The translations under genes and the position numbers were made by a program. Below, in pieces: positions 31,303 through 39,928 of a stretch of DNA of 64,000 nt (its first letter is position 1; the number at the start of each line of letters is the position of its first letter). Under the pieces are notes generated by a model. It worked only from the letters and a program-made list of their open reading frames with translations, searched no databases and was not told the DNA's origin. Origin of the DNA: Neisseria mucosa (GTDB taxonomy: Bacteria > Pseudomonadota > Gammaproteobacteria > Burkholderiales > Neisseriaceae); assembly GCF_013267835.1 (NCBI RefSeq), contig NZ_CP053939.1:1736001-1800000 (forward strand), written 5' to 3'.

Positions 31303-32160
31303 TTATTTGACATAAAAAGGTTGCCACAAAACATCTCCGCAATTGTTCATGAATAATATTTCTGTAGCGTATTGTTGATACGTTCTCTCTTTATTTACAT
31401 TCCATCTATGCAGGCCAGGATCTACACCAGTAAATTTAAAATAAAAATTACCTACTCCGTAATTTTGAATATTGATATTTTGGGGTATGTCATTTTCTGG
31501 AAAAATTGCTGCTCCTTCCAAATAAGTAATTAAAGCATCTTTTTTAATTATTGGTTCAGCCTCTTTTTTACTTAAAACTGTACAGCAATCAGAACCATAC
31601 ACATCTGCACCGTTCTTACTGGGACCTCTAAGAATCAAAGTAAAACCTTTATTGTCATATTGTTTCAAATAGTTTTTCAAATCATTTTCCTGTCTGATTT
31701 CCTTTTTAGGATATTTTGCCAGCAGCGTCCCATCCGTCGGATCTTTCTCCGCCAAAAACATACTATCCCATTGCTCGTTAGTGTAATCCTGCGGGACAAA
31801 CCAGACGCTACAGGCCTTTTCGTGACGTACGCAGTCTGCTCCCGTAGAATAATCCCGTCCGCCCTGATTGGTGGTCATGTTGGCCTTATAGGCTTCTGTT
31901 TCTCCCAACAACCTACCTGCAAAACTGACCATTGCTTTCCTGTGTAATTCCTCAGGGGTGTAAAATTTCCTGTCCCGCCAGCAGTAACCTGCCCTGAGTT
32001 TTTCCCTGTATTCCTGTTCCGAAACCCCGTCAGGCTTGGGGTCTTTGGCAATCAGTTCTTTCCAGTATTGGTATTTATCGGGCGCAGTATATTCATATAT
32101 ACCGAAGCCTGCTGCCGCCAAAGCAGCGATTGCCAGTAGGTATTTATAGACTTTATTCAT
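31303..32160 (-). CDS. Membrane-anchored Cys-rich periplasmic protein, candidate immunity protein
   Basis: Not recognised by family. The 285-residue protein starts MNKVYKYLLAIAALAAAGFG, one membrane helix at about 6-23 with no lipobox Cys or clear cleavage site, so the body is likely anchored and periplasmic. It has eight or so cysteines in pairs (YCWRD, DCVRHEKAC, SDCC, NNCGD), consistent with disulfides outside the cytoplasm. It directly precedes the effector-like gene; immunity before effector is the usual order. Location suggests the toxin acts in the periplasm or on the envelope. AAAGG precedes the ATG. Confidence 0.6.
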   Translation of the reverse strand: MNKVYKYLLAIAALAAAGFGIYEYTAPDKYQYWKELIAKDPKPDGVSEQEYREKLRAGYCWRDRKFYTPEELHRKAMVSFAGRLLGETEAYKANMTTNQGGRDYSTGADCVRHEKACSVWFVPQDYTNEQWDSMFLAEKDPTDGTLLAKYPKKEIRQENDLKNYLKQYDNKGFTLILRGPSKNGADVYGSDCCTVLSKKEAEPIIKKDALITYLEGAAIFPENDIPQNINIQNYGVGNFYFKFTGVDPGLHRWNVNKERTYQQYATEILFMNNCGDVLWQPFYVK

Positions 32161-32184
32161 TTGTTTGCCTTTAATTAATAATCA

Positions 32185-32212
32185 AGGTCGTCTGAAACTT
32201 TTCAGACGACCT
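32185..32212. terminator. Inverted pair of variant DUS (AGGTCGTCTGAA)
   Basis: A perfect inverted repeat of AGGTCGTCTGAA with a 4-base loop and T-run, between the glmS stop and the candidate immunity gene. Both arms carry the GTCG variant typical of the mucosa-type DUS dialect instead of the GCCG used elsewhere. Good terminator for glmS. Confidence 0.85.
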
Positions 32213-32232
32213 TTTATCGTTTAAGCCAGGCT

Positions 32233-34071
32233 TTACTCAACCGTTACCGATTTAGCCAAGTTGCGCGGTTTGTCCACGTCTGTACCGCGTGCGAGGGCAG
32301 CGTGGTAAGACAGGAGTTGCACGGGGATGGTGTGCACAATCGGTGAGAGTACGCCGACGTGGCGTGGGGCGCGGATGACGTGCACGCCTTCGGTGGCGTT
32401 GAAGTTGCTGTCGAGGTCGGCGAAGACGAAGAGTTCGCCGCCACGTGCGCCGACTTCCTGCATATTGGCTTTCACTTTGTCCAACAGGCTGTCGTTCGGG
32501 GCAATCACGACAACGGGCATGTTCTCGTCCACCAATGCCAACGGGCCGTGTTTCAGCTCACCCGCAGGATAAGCTTCGGCGTGGATATAGGTAATCTCTT
32601 TCAGCTTCAACGCGCCTTCGAGGGCAATCGGGAAGTGGATGCCGCGGCCCAGGAAGAGTGCGCTGGTTTTCTTGGCAAATTTTTGCGCCCAAGCGGCGAT
32701 TTGCGGCTCAAGGTTGAGAACGTGCTGAATGCTGCCCGGCAGTTGGCGCAATTCTTCGACGTATTCACGCGCCTGTTCGTCGGAAACCAGGCCGCGGTGT
32801 TTGCCCAAGGTAACGGCCAGGCCGAACAAGACAACCAGTTGGGTCGTGAACGCTTTGGTAGAGGCAACGCCGATTTCTGCGCCGGCGCGTGTGTACAGTA
32901 CCAATTCGCTTTCACGCGGCAGGGCGGATTCCATCACGTTACAGATAGACAGGCTGTGTTTGTGTCCCAAGGATTGCGCGTATTTCAGGGCTTCCATGGT
33001 GTCCAGGGTTTCGCCGGATTGGGAAATGGTGATGACCAGTTGTTTCGGATCGGCAATCACGTCGCGGTAGCGGTATTCGCTGGCGATTTCCACGTCGGTC
33101 GGCACTTTGGCAATGGATTCGAGCCAGTATTTGGCAGTCAGCGCGGCATAGTAGGACGTGCCGCAGGCAAGGATTTTGATGCTGTGGATATCGTCGAACA
33201 CTTCGCGGGCGTTCGCACCGAAGTTTTCAGGTTCAAAACCACCGTCCAAGAAGACTTCGGCGGTATCGGCGATGGCGCGGGGTTGTTCGTGGATTTCTTT
33301 TTGCATGAAGTGGCTGTATGGGCCCAACTCCAAAGAAGCCAGAGACAATTCGGATACTTTAACCGCGCGTTCGGTTTGAGCACCGGTTTTGTCGAGCAGT
33401 TTTTCGATACCGTTTGCGTTCAGCAGGGCGATGTCGCCGTCTTCCAAGTAGGCGATGCGGCGGGTAAAGGCAATCACGGCGGATACATCGGAAGCGATGA
33501 AGGTTTCCTGGTCGCCCAAGGCCACCAACAGCGGGCAGCCCATGCGCGCAACAACCATTTCTTCAGGGTTGTCTTGTGCGATAACAGCAATGGCGTATGC
33601 GCCGTGGAAACGGGCAGTCGCAGCTTGGACGGCTTCAAACAGTTTGCCGCCGTTTTGCGTGTATTCGTGGTTGACACTGTGGGCGATGACTTCGGTATCG
33701 GTTTGCGATTCGAAGGTGTAACCCAGAGCTTGCAGGCGTTCGCGTTCGGCTTCGAAGTTTTCGATGATGCCGTTGTGGACAACCGCAATCATGCCGCCGG
33801 AAATATGGGGGTGGGCGTTAGGCTCGGTTACGCCGCCGTGGGTCGCCCAACGGGTATGGCCGATGCCGATATGGCCAAACACGCCTTTTTCGCGTGCAGC
33901 ATCTTCCATCAGCTGCACGCGGCCGACGCGGCGGACGCGTTTGATTTTGCCGTCCATGTTTACGGCAATACCCGACGAATCGTAGCCCCGATATTCAAGG
34001 CGTTTGAGACCATCGGTCAGAAAATCGACTACATTGTGATTGGCGCGAATAGCACCTACGATACCGCACAT
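32233..34071 (-). CDS. glmS: Glutamine-fructose-6-phosphate aminotransferase
   Basis: Makes glucosamine-6-phosphate from fructose-6-phosphate and glutamine, the first step toward UDP-GlcNAc. The 612-residue protein has the N-terminal Cys nucleophile ([10 protein letters not shown]), the glutaminase motifs [11 protein letters not shown] and the two SIS isomerase domains ([61 protein letters not shown]). It ends [11 protein letters not shown] as usual. Core gene with normal GC, isolated between two AT-rich accessory gene groups. No glmS ribozyme precedes it. Confidence 0.97.
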   Translation of the reverse strand: MCGIVGAIRANHNVVDFLTDGLKRLEYRGYDSSGIAVNMDGKIKRVRRVGRVQLMEDAAREKGVFGHIGIGHTRWATHGGVTEPNAHPHISGGMIAVVHNGIIENFEAERERLQALGYTFESQTDTEVIAHSVNHEYTQNGGKLFEAVQAATARFHGAYAIAVIAQDNPEEMVVARMGCPLLVALGDQETFIASDVSAVIAFTRRIAYLEDGDIALLNANGIEKLLDKTGAQTERAVKVSELSLASLELGPYSHFMQKEIHEQPRAIADTAEVFLDGGFEPENFGANAREVFDDIHSIKILACGTSYYAALTAKYWLESIAKVPTDVEIASEYRYRDVIADPKQLVITISQSGETLDTMEALKYAQSLGHKHSLSICNVMESALPRESELVLYTRAGAEIGVASTKAFTTQLVVLFGLAVTLGKHRGLVSDEQAREYVEELRQLPGSIQHVLNLEPQIAAWAQKFAKKTSALFLGRGIHFPIALEGALKLKEITYIHAEAYPAGELKHGPLALVDENMPVVVIAPNDSLLDKVKANMQEVGARGGELFVFADLDSNFNATEGVHVIRAPRHVGVLSPIVHTIPVQLLSYHAALARGTDVDKPRNLAKSVTVE

Positions 34072-34160
34072 ATAAGTTCCTTAGTATCAAAAGTTTGAGA
34101 AAATCTACGCCACTGACTTTCAGACGGCATAGGGGATTACTTCAGTTTGCAACGTCATTA

Positions 34161-35282
34161 TTATCCAAGGGAACGACCACCGAAACTTTGCTCATTTGCT
34201 TTCTGTTGTACTTCTTGAGCCATATTTTGTTGTTCTTGTATTATTTTTTCTTGAACTTTTGCATCTAAAGCAGCAACAATATTTTTGTTATCGGCAATAA
34301 CTTGCTTAGTAAATGAACCATCTTTATCACTTATAAGATTATCAATTAGCGCACTAAAATCATCACGAGAAACCTGAGCACTTACTTTTTTACCTTCTTC
34401 TCGTTTAATTTTATTAATAGATTTCTCAGGCTCATTAAACAATTTTCTAATTTCATCATGACTATTTTTTTTATCTCCTTCTAATTTAGAAGGATTTTCA
34501 AGAGGATTCGTTTTAACACTATCCCACTCATCAGATAAAATATTATTTTTTCCCATTTTATTTAATTGAGAAATTAGAATTGCACCTAATACTGCCTCTT
34601 TTCTACCAGTTTCTATATAGTCATTTTTGTCCTTAAGAATACTATCAATTCTATTATTTACCTCATTAACTGAATGAAATTTACCATTTTTAATTTCTTG
34701 TAATACTGTTCTCCCATTGCGTTCACTTTGATTGTAAAGTTTCGAAGTTACTGCTACTAATTGTATTTTGTCATCAAAAGACAATTTTTTATATAACTCT
34801 GTCTCTTGCAAAGGAGTAAAAATATTTTTCTCAATCTTATTAATCTGATTTACATCTCGAGTATGAACCCAAGTAATTCCATCTTTACTACTGAAGAATT
34901 GATTAAACCTAGCTTTAAACTCAGCTGGTAACGGTCTTCCATCTTCTTTTTCTATCTCTCTACCTGTCCTTCCTAAATCATGAATAATATCCTTTTCTTG
35001 TTTTTCAGAAAGTTTCCATTCGGGTTTTTTCTCTAAAGCCCATTTTTGATATGCATCAACTAAATCTTTTACAACTTCGGGATGCTGTCCTAAATCGGTT
35101 TGTATTGTTCCGATAGAATATCCACTATTCCCAACAGGATATAATTTCCCATTTTTAGTATTTGCTGCTATAACTAATTTATAAGCATTTAATTTTGATT
35201 CAGAAGAAACACCTACTGCAAAATAAGCTATTGTTTGAAAATCTTCTTTACTTAATGTTTTTTGTTGATTATTTGACACCAT
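34161..35282 (-). CDS. Putative lysozyme-like toxin with Gln-rich tail
   Basis: The 373-residue protein has no signal peptide. Near its N-terminus SSESKLNAYK (Glu28) is followed by GNSGYSIGTIQTDLGQ (52-66), a pattern like the catalytic Glu plus GxSxGxxQxD core of lysozyme-superfamily muramidases. The middle is highly charged and helical. The end (KVQEKIIQEQQNMAQEVQQ and onward) is Gln-rich, as in T4SS killing effectors, though I do not see a full XVIPCD. It is preceded by a small lipoprotein gene 13 bases upstream. The region is strikingly AT-rich. The enzyme call is motif-level inference. Confidence 0.5.
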   Translation of the reverse strand: MVSNNQQKTLSKEDFQTIAYFAVGVSSESKLNAYKLVIAANTKNGKLYPVGNSGYSIGTIQTDLGQHPEVVKDLVDAYQKWALEKKPEWKLSEKQEKDIIHDLGRTGREIEKEDGRPLPAEFKARFNQFFSSKDGITWVHTRDVNQINKIEKNIFTPLQETELYKKLSFDDKIQLVAVTSKLYNQSERNGRTVLQEIKNGKFHSVNEVNNRIDSILKDKNDYIETGRKEAVLGAILISQLNKMGKNNILSDEWDSVKTNPLENPSKLEGDKKNSHDEIRKLFNEPEKSINKIKREEGKKVSAQVSRDDFSALIDNLISDKDGSFTKQVIADNKNIVAALDAKVQEKIIQEQQNMAQEVQQKANEQSFGGRSLG

Positions 35283-35295
35283 GATTTAAAAATCC

Positions 35296-35691
35296 TTATT
35301 TAATCAAAATAAATTCTTTACCCTTTTTATATTCTTTATTATTATTTTTATAAAATTCAATAATCTTATTATTATCTATAATAAAATAACTTTCATTACT
35401 ATCGTATCTAGGACAAGACTCATACCAGTTATTTCCCTCATCAGAACAATAACTTAAAAATAGTTTATTTCCCTTCACATATCCTTTTAATTTTCCACTT
35501 CCCCCGCTACCTGTCGAAATTCCCTCATTCCATACTCCTGTAACTGAATTACCCTCCTGCTTGAGAACCAATTCTTTCCCTCCCACAGTATCTTCAACCT
35601 GATCAGTATATGACCAAGTACCAGAAAAAGATGATGGACGAGCACATGCCATCAATGGGATTAATAAAAAAATTGAAATATACTTTTTCAT
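35296..35691 (-). CDS. Small lipoprotein, candidate immunity to the lysozyme-like protein
   Basis: The 131-residue protein has a lipoprotein signal MKKYISIFLLIPLMACARP (lipobox LMAC). The mature part is mostly beta: GTWSYTDQVEDTVGGKELVLKQEG and SVTGVWNEG recall lipocalin-like or lysozyme-inhibitor small barrels, with two Cys (LSYCSDEG, YESCPR). Periplasmic lipoproteins next to secreted muramidases are typical immunity proteins. GGAGTAAG precedes the ATG. AT-rich. No close family recognised. Confidence 0.6.
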   Translation of the reverse strand: MKKYISIFLLIPLMACARPSSFSGTWSYTDQVEDTVGGKELVLKQEGNSVTGVWNEGISTGSGGSGKLKGYVKGNKLFLSYCSDEGNNWYESCPRYDSNESYFIIDNNKIIEFYKNNNKEYKKGKEFILIK

Positions 35692-35714
35692 TTCTTACTC
35701 CATAGATACTATTT

Positions 35715-36239
35715 TTACCGTTTATGAATAACTCTATACCCATTTTCTCCAGCTTTACTTGTCCTTGCGCATAAATCATTTCCGCAACGGACAATATCTG
35801 CTTGATTAATCCGTGTAACCATATCTGCATCAATTTTCTTACTCTGAATAACTCCCGAATAAAACCAAATCAATGCAATTCCCCCAATAACCAACGTTGC
35901 CAATGTTAGCGATGTAACCCATACTGAACGGGAAGAAATTTTATTATTTTCCTCCTGTACTTTCCGAAGGTAGCCATTAAACTCTCTAACTTGATCTGCC
36001 ATCTGATTACGTGCTTTTTCCATATCTTTTACATAAGCATAAACAGTTTGAGAGACTTCTTTTGTTACTTCCTCCCTAATCATTTGAACAAGCATACGAC
36101 GTTGTTCAATTAAAGATTTGTCTAACTCATTTCGAACATCATTCACAAGTTTTTCACTATTGTCTCGATATGCAACCATTAATCTAGATGTCTCGATAAC
36201 CAAACTTCGAGCTTGTTCTATATCAGTGTTTTCTTCCAT
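35715..36239 (-). CDS. Coiled-coil protein with one membrane helix
   Basis: The 174-residue protein from ATG 36239 (AGGACG upstream) has residues about 1-100 as a long charged coiled coil (SLIEQRRMLVQMIREEVTKEV), then one membrane helix at about 107-129 (WVTSLTLATLVIGGIALIWFY). A 45-residue tail follows with ADIVRCGNDLCAR, two cysteines. The helix-plus-tail layout resembles coiled-coil membrane proteins I recall from plasmid mobilisation modules (MobB-like); this is unverified. It heads a tight three-gene run with the lipoprotein and lysozyme-like genes. Confidence 0.6.
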   Translation of the reverse strand: MEENTDIEQARSLVIETSRLMVAYRDNSEKLVNDVRNELDKSLIEQRRMLVQMIREEVTKEVSQTVYAYVKDMEKARNQMADQVREFNGYLRKVQEENNKISSRSVWVTSLTLATLVIGGIALIWFYSGVIQSKKIDADMVTRINQADIVRCGNDLCARTSKAGENGYRVIHKR

Positions 36240-36272
36240 TATACGTCCTATGAAAATTAAATCTTTCTTACC

Positions 36273-36307
36273 TTCAGACGGCCTGTTGTTTCTCAAGGCC
36301 GTCTGAA
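36273..36307 (-). terminator. Outward-facing DUS pair after glmU
   Basis: TTCAGACGGCCT at 36273 and AGGCCGTCTGAA at 36296 form an inverted repeat with an 11-base loop, 20 bases past the glmU stop. Marks the right border of the accessory cassette. Confidence 0.6.
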
Positions 36308-36326
36308 AATAAATAAAAGGCCGGTT

Positions 36327-37700
36327 TTACTTCTTATCGCCTTTTTCCGGACGTACCCAGCCTTCGATGACGGTTTGGCGCGAACGGGCGAGGACGAGTT
36401 TGCCGTCTTCGACGTTTTTGGTAATTGCGCTGCCTGCGCCTGTCGTCACTTTGTTGCCCAGCGTTACGGGGGCGATTAAAACGCAGTTTGAACCGATGCG
36501 CACTTCGTCGCCGATGACGGTTTTGTGTTTGTTCACGCCGTCGTAGTTGGCAATAATCGTGCCAGCGCCGAAGTTGGTTTTGCTGCCGATTTCGGCATCA
36601 CCGATGTAGGTGAGGTGGTTGGCTTTGGTGCCGTTGCCGATGGTGGCGTTTTTGACCTCGACGAAGTTGCCGATGTGTACGTCGTCGGCCAGTTTGGCTT
36701 GCGGACGCAGACGGGCGTATGGGCCGATTTGGTTGTTTTCGCCGACTTCGCAACCTTCAAAATGGGAGAATGGGGCGATTTTGGTGTTGGCACCGATTTT
36801 GGCGTTTTTGATCACGCAGTTGGCACCGATTTCGACGTTGTCGCCGAGTTCGACTTCGCCTTCGATGACGACGTTGACATCAATCACGACATCTTGTCCG
36901 TGTTTCAGACGGCCTCGTAAATCAAAACGTGCCGGATCGCGCAGGGTGACGCCTGCTTTGAGCAATTCTTGCGCCTGTTCGATTTGGAAAATGCGCTCGA
37001 GTTCGGCCAGTTGGAGTTTGTTGTTCACACCGGCGGCCAGATGGGAGGCGCGGACTTGGACGGGATGAACTTTGATGCCGTCGGCAACGGCTTTGGCGAT
37101 GAGGTCGGTCAGGTAGTATTCGCCTTGGGCATTGTTGCTGGAAAGGCTGTTCAACCAAGCTTCAAGTTTGGCGTTAGGCAGAACCAAAATGCCAGTGTTG
37201 ATTTCTTTTACGGCTTTTTGGGCGGCATCGGCGTCTTTTTCTTCGACAATGGCGGTTACGCTGCCGTTGCTGTCGCGGATGATGCGGCCCAAACCTGTCG
37301 GGTCGTTGGGCACGTCGGTCAACAGGCCGACTTCGTTGCCTGCGGCTTCGAGCAGGGTTTCGAGGGTGGCTGCGTCAATCAGGGGGACGTCGCCGTACAA
37401 CACCAGCGTGCGGCCTTCGGCGGCAAGGTGCGGCAGGGCGGTTTTGACGGCGTGGCCGGTACCGAGCTGTTCGGTTTGTTCAACCCAAACGACATCGCGT
37501 TTGACGGTGTCCAAGACCTGCTCTTTGCCGTGGCCGATGACGACGCAGATGTTTTGGGGATTCAGGGAGGCGGCGGTGTCGATAACGCGCTCAACCATGG
37601 GAAGGCCTCCGATGCGGTGCAGCACTTTGGGCATTTTGGAGTACATGCGCGTGCCTTTGCCGGCGGCGAGGATGACGATATTTAAAGCTGTCTGAGCCAT
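36327..37700 (-). CDS. glmU: Bifunctional N-acetylglucosamine-1-phosphate uridyltransferase / glucosamine-1-phosphate acetyltransferase
   Basis: Makes UDP-GlcNAc for peptidoglycan and LOS. The 457-residue protein has the N-terminal nucleotidyltransferase signature LAAGKGTRMYSKMPKVLH, QLGTGHAV and YGDVPL. A C-terminal left-handed beta-helix of hexapeptide repeats starts at about 250 (IGANCVIKNAKIG, VEVKNATIGNGTKANHLTYIGDAEIG, NFGAGTIIANYDG). One coding DUS at about 36904 encodes part of the linker. In this window the accessory cassette separates glmU from glmS. Confidence 0.97.
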   Translation of the reverse strand: MAQTALNIVILAAGKGTRMYSKMPKVLHRIGGLPMVERVIDTAASLNPQNICVVIGHGKEQVLDTVKRDVVWVEQTEQLGTGHAVKTALPHLAAEGRTLVLYGDVPLIDAATLETLLEAAGNEVGLLTDVPNDPTGLGRIIRDSNGSVTAIVEEKDADAAQKAVKEINTGILVLPNAKLEAWLNSLSSNNAQGEYYLTDLIAKAVADGIKVHPVQVRASHLAAGVNNKLQLAELERIFQIEQAQELLKAGVTLRDPARFDLRGRLKHGQDVVIDVNVVIEGEVELGDNVEIGANCVIKNAKIGANTKIAPFSHFEGCEVGENNQIGPYARLRPQAKLADDVHIGNFVEVKNATIGNGTKANHLTYIGDAEIGSKTNFGAGTIIANYDGVNKHKTVIGDEVRIGSNCVLIAPVTLGNKVTTGAGSAITKNVEDGKLVLARSRQTVIEGWVRPEKGDKK

Positions 37701-37726
37701 GATACGGTTTCCGTTGTCGTTGTTTG

Positions 37727-37753
37727 AGGCCGTCTGAAAAGTTCAGACGGCCT
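37727..37753 (-). terminator. DUS hairpin
   Basis: Inverted AG-DUS pair with a 3-base loop just past the small lipoprotein stop and upstream of glmU. Confidence 0.8.
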
Positions 37754-37764
37754 TGGGGATATTG

Positions 37765-38040
37765 TTATTCGGTTGCTGGCTGTTGGTTGGCAAATTGCGG
37801 TTTTTGCCAGTTTTGGCCGCGTTCAGCGTGTTCCGCTTGATGGGATTGGACGGCGCGGCGCTCTGGGCGGAACTGGTTGTAATTCATGTTTTTAGAATAA
37901 GTACCGTCCTGATAAACAATGGGTGTGCCGGTAGCATACTTTTGGCGTACGGCGGTACGGCCGGATTCGGTGGTGTAGGTTTCCCAAGAGCAACCGGCCA
38001 AAACGGCGGCGGCAGTCAGGATTAAAGCGAGTTTACGCAT
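37765..38040 (-). CDS. Small lipoprotein (91 aa)
   Basis: Starts MRKLALILTAAAVLAGCSWE (lipobox LAGC) at ATG 38040 behind AAGGAC. The mature part begins YTTESGRTAVRQKYATGTPIVYQDG and ends in a Gln-rich tail. The pattern GRTAV followed by GTxxxYQD also occurs in the 77-residue lipoprotein at 51658, so the two look like paralogues. Function unknown; stop is just before a DUS terminator. Confidence 0.8.
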   Translation of the reverse strand: MRKLALILTAAAVLAGCSWETYTTESGRTAVRQKYATGTPIVYQDGTYSKNMNYNQFRPERRAVQSHQAEHAERGQNWQKPQFANQQPATE

Positions 38041-38101
38041 GATGTTGTCCTTGTTTTTAAATGTCGTCAATACCGTGTATTGTACTTGATTTTTAAAAAT
38101 T

Positions 38102-38749
38102 TCACGGCAGTTTTGTGCAAAATTCAAGCAAACCCTGCATATCTTTCGCCATGCCGTCGGCAAATGGCAACGGATGGGCTTTTTCGCCGTACCAAACGGT
38201 CTTCATGCCCAAGGCTTTGGCTTGGTGCAGATTGTCGGCGCTGTCGTCTACCATAATGCACTGTTCGGGTTTGACGCCCAACAGGCGGCAGACGTTGAGA
38301 TAGGCTTGCGGATTGGGTTTGTAGAGCAGGCCAAAGTCATCCGTGCCGAACAAGCCGTCAAAATGCGCTTCCAAGCCCAAGGCTTCAACCAATGCGCGGA
38401 CATAAAACGAAGGCCCATTGGAAAATACGGCTTTTCGCCCTTTCAGACGGCCTAAAACGTCATCAGTTCCATCCATACCCTCCACCTTTGCCAAAATTTG
38501 CTTAAGCGGGTGACTTTCACGCAAAAATTCATCGATATCGACTTCGGGATGGTGGATTTGCAAACCGGCAAGCGTCGCGCCGTATCGGTGCCAATAATCT
38601 TGGCGCAGGTGGGAGGCGGCTTCTTCGGAAAGTTTCAGACGGCCTGCCATGTATTCGGTCATGGCGCGGTTGATGATGTAGAAAATGCCGGCTTCGGCAT
38701 TGTGCAAAGTGTTGTCGAGGTCAAACAGCCAAACGGGGGAATGATTCAT
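38102..38749 (-). CDS. HAD-family hydrolase, probable pyrimidine 5'-nucleotidase
   Basis: The 215-residue protein has haloacid dehalogenase motif I DLDNTL (Asp10 nucleophile, Asp12), motif II FSNGP, the Lys of motif III in LLYKPNPQAY and motif IV MVDDSADNL. The cap domain and the sequence NAEAGIFYIINRAMTEYM resemble Sdt1/YjjG-type pyrimidine 5'-nucleotidases, which dephosphorylate UMP/CMP or non-canonical nucleotides. Two coding DUS lie at about 38442 and 38636. Substrate is inferred from family resemblance. Confidence 0.8.
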   Translation of the reverse strand: MNHSPVWLFDLDNTLHNAEAGIFYIINRAMTEYMAGRLKLSEEAASHLRQDYWHRYGATLAGLQIHHPEVDIDEFLRESHPLKQILAKVEGMDGTDDVLGRLKGRKAVFSNGPSFYVRALVEALGLEAHFDGLFGTDDFGLLYKPNPQAYLNVCRLLGVKPEQCIMVDDSADNLHQAKALGMKTVWYGEKAHPLPFADGMAKDMQGLLEFCTKLP

Positions 38750-38813
38750 ATCGTGCCTTGATATGCAGATTTTGTTATGATATTTCGTATTTTACCCGTA
38801 CAAAGGAAAGAGA

Positions 38814-39815
38814 ATGAAACTGAAATTGTCCGCCCTCGCCCTGTTGCTGGCTTCGGCAAACCTGTACGCTCAAACCGAAGTGCGTCTGGCCGTGCACAAA
38901 TCCTTCAGCCTGCCCCAATCCGTCATCGCGCAATTTGAAAAAGCCAACGATGCCAAAGTGTCCGTCATCAAGGCAGGCAGCGGCAACGAAATGCTCAACA
39001 AGCTGATTTTGAGCAAGGCCAACCCGATTGCCGATGCAGTTTACGGTTTGGACAACGCCAACATCGGCAAAGCCAAAGCCGCCGGCATCCTCGCCGCCAG
39101 CCAACCCAAATCCGCGCCCGTAACCGCGTCCCTGCCCGATGCGCTGGCCGTCGATTACGCCTATGTCGCCATCAACTACGACAAAAAATGGTTTGAACAG
39201 AAAAAACTGCCCCTGCCGCAAACCCTGCAAGACCTGACCAAACCGGAATATAAAAACCTTCTGGTGACCCCGTCTCCCGCCACCTCCTCGCCCGGCCTCT
39301 CCTTCCTCTTGGCCAACATCGGCGGCATGGGTGAAGAAGGCGCGTTCAAATGGTGGGCGCAAATGCGCCAAAACGGCGTGAAAGTCGCCAAAGGCTGGAG
39401 CGAAGCCTACTACACCGACTTCACCCAAAACGGCGGTGCCTATCCCCTCGTGGTCAGCTATGCCACCAGCCCGGCGGCCGAAGTCCACTACTCCAAAGGC
39501 AAATACAGCACCCCGCCCACCGGCAACCTCTTCCTCAAAGGCGGCACATTCCGCCAAGTTGAAGGCGCGGCCGTTTTGAAAGGCGCGAAACAACCCGAGC
39601 TGGCGGCCAAACTGGTAAGCTGGCTGCAAAGCGGCGACGTGCAAAAAGCCCTGCCTGCCGAAATGTGGGTCTATCCGGCAGTCAAAAACACGCCGCTGCC
39701 CAAAGTATTCGAGTTTGCCCAAACCCCGAAACACAGCGATTCCCCCAACCGCGCCGACATCAACACCAAACAAAAACAATGGGTGAGCCGTTGGAGCAAA
39801 ACCGTTTTACGTTAA
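38814..39815 (+). CDS. thiB: Thiamine ABC transporter substrate-binding protein
   Basis: The 333-residue periplasmic protein has signal peptide MKLKLSALALLLASANLYA. It aligns along its length with ThiB/TbpA as I recall it: VIKAGSGNEMLNKLILSK, DAVYGLDNANI, VDYAYVAINYDKKW, TPSPATSSPGLSFLL, VAKGWSEAYYTDF, SYATSPAAEV and the C-terminal MWVYPAV. It binds thiamine or its phosphates for import. No thiP/thiQ permease or ATPase genes are adjacent and the 64-base upstream gap has no room for a TPP riboswitch. GGAAAGAG precedes the ATG. Confidence 0.85.
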   Translation: MKLKLSALALLLASANLYAQTEVRLAVHKSFSLPQSVIAQFEKANDAKVSVIKAGSGNEMLNKLILSKANPIADAVYGLDNANIGKAKAAGILAASQPKSAPVTASLPDALAVDYAYVAINYDKKWFEQKKLPLPQTLQDLTKPEYKNLLVTPSPATSSPGLSFLLANIGGMGEEGAFKWWAQMRQNGVKVAKGWSEAYYTDFTQNGGAYPLVVSYATSPAAEVHYSKGKYSTPPTGNLFLKGGTFRQVEGAAVLKGAKQPELAAKLVSWLQSGDVQKALPAEMWVYPAVKNTPLPKVFEFAQTPKHSDSPNRADINTKQKQWVSRWSKTVLR

Positions 39816-39841
39816 GCTGAAAAAAATTTAAGAAAGATTAA

Positions 39842-39883
39842 AGGCCGTCTGAAAAACCAAATCATTAGTTTTTCAGACGGCCT
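39842..39883 (+). terminator. DUS hairpin after thiB
   Basis: Inverted AG-DUS pair with a loop of about 18 bases, 26 bases past the thiB stop. Confidence 0.7.
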
Positions 39884-39928
39884 TGTTTTACAATAACCTT
39901 TTAAACAACTTCACACGCACACACAATT

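Noticed and set aside
32359..34098. Long plus-strand ORF (579 codons) opposite glmS
   Set aside because: Antisense shadow of a GC-rich core gene; the predicted protein is rich in Phe, Gly and Val as expected from reverse codons and has no domain.
34072..34160. glmS ribozyme or riboswitch upstream of glmS
   Set aside because: No conserved ribozyme core; this control is known in Gram-positive bacteria.
34161..35282. Full XVIPCD in the lysozyme-like protein
   Set aside because: Only the Gln-rich tail is shared; the conserved central motifs seen in the 460-residue protein are not evident, so I claim only resemblance.
38750..38813. TPP riboswitch before thiB
   Set aside because: Only 64 bases separate the flanking genes and no THI-box sequence is present.
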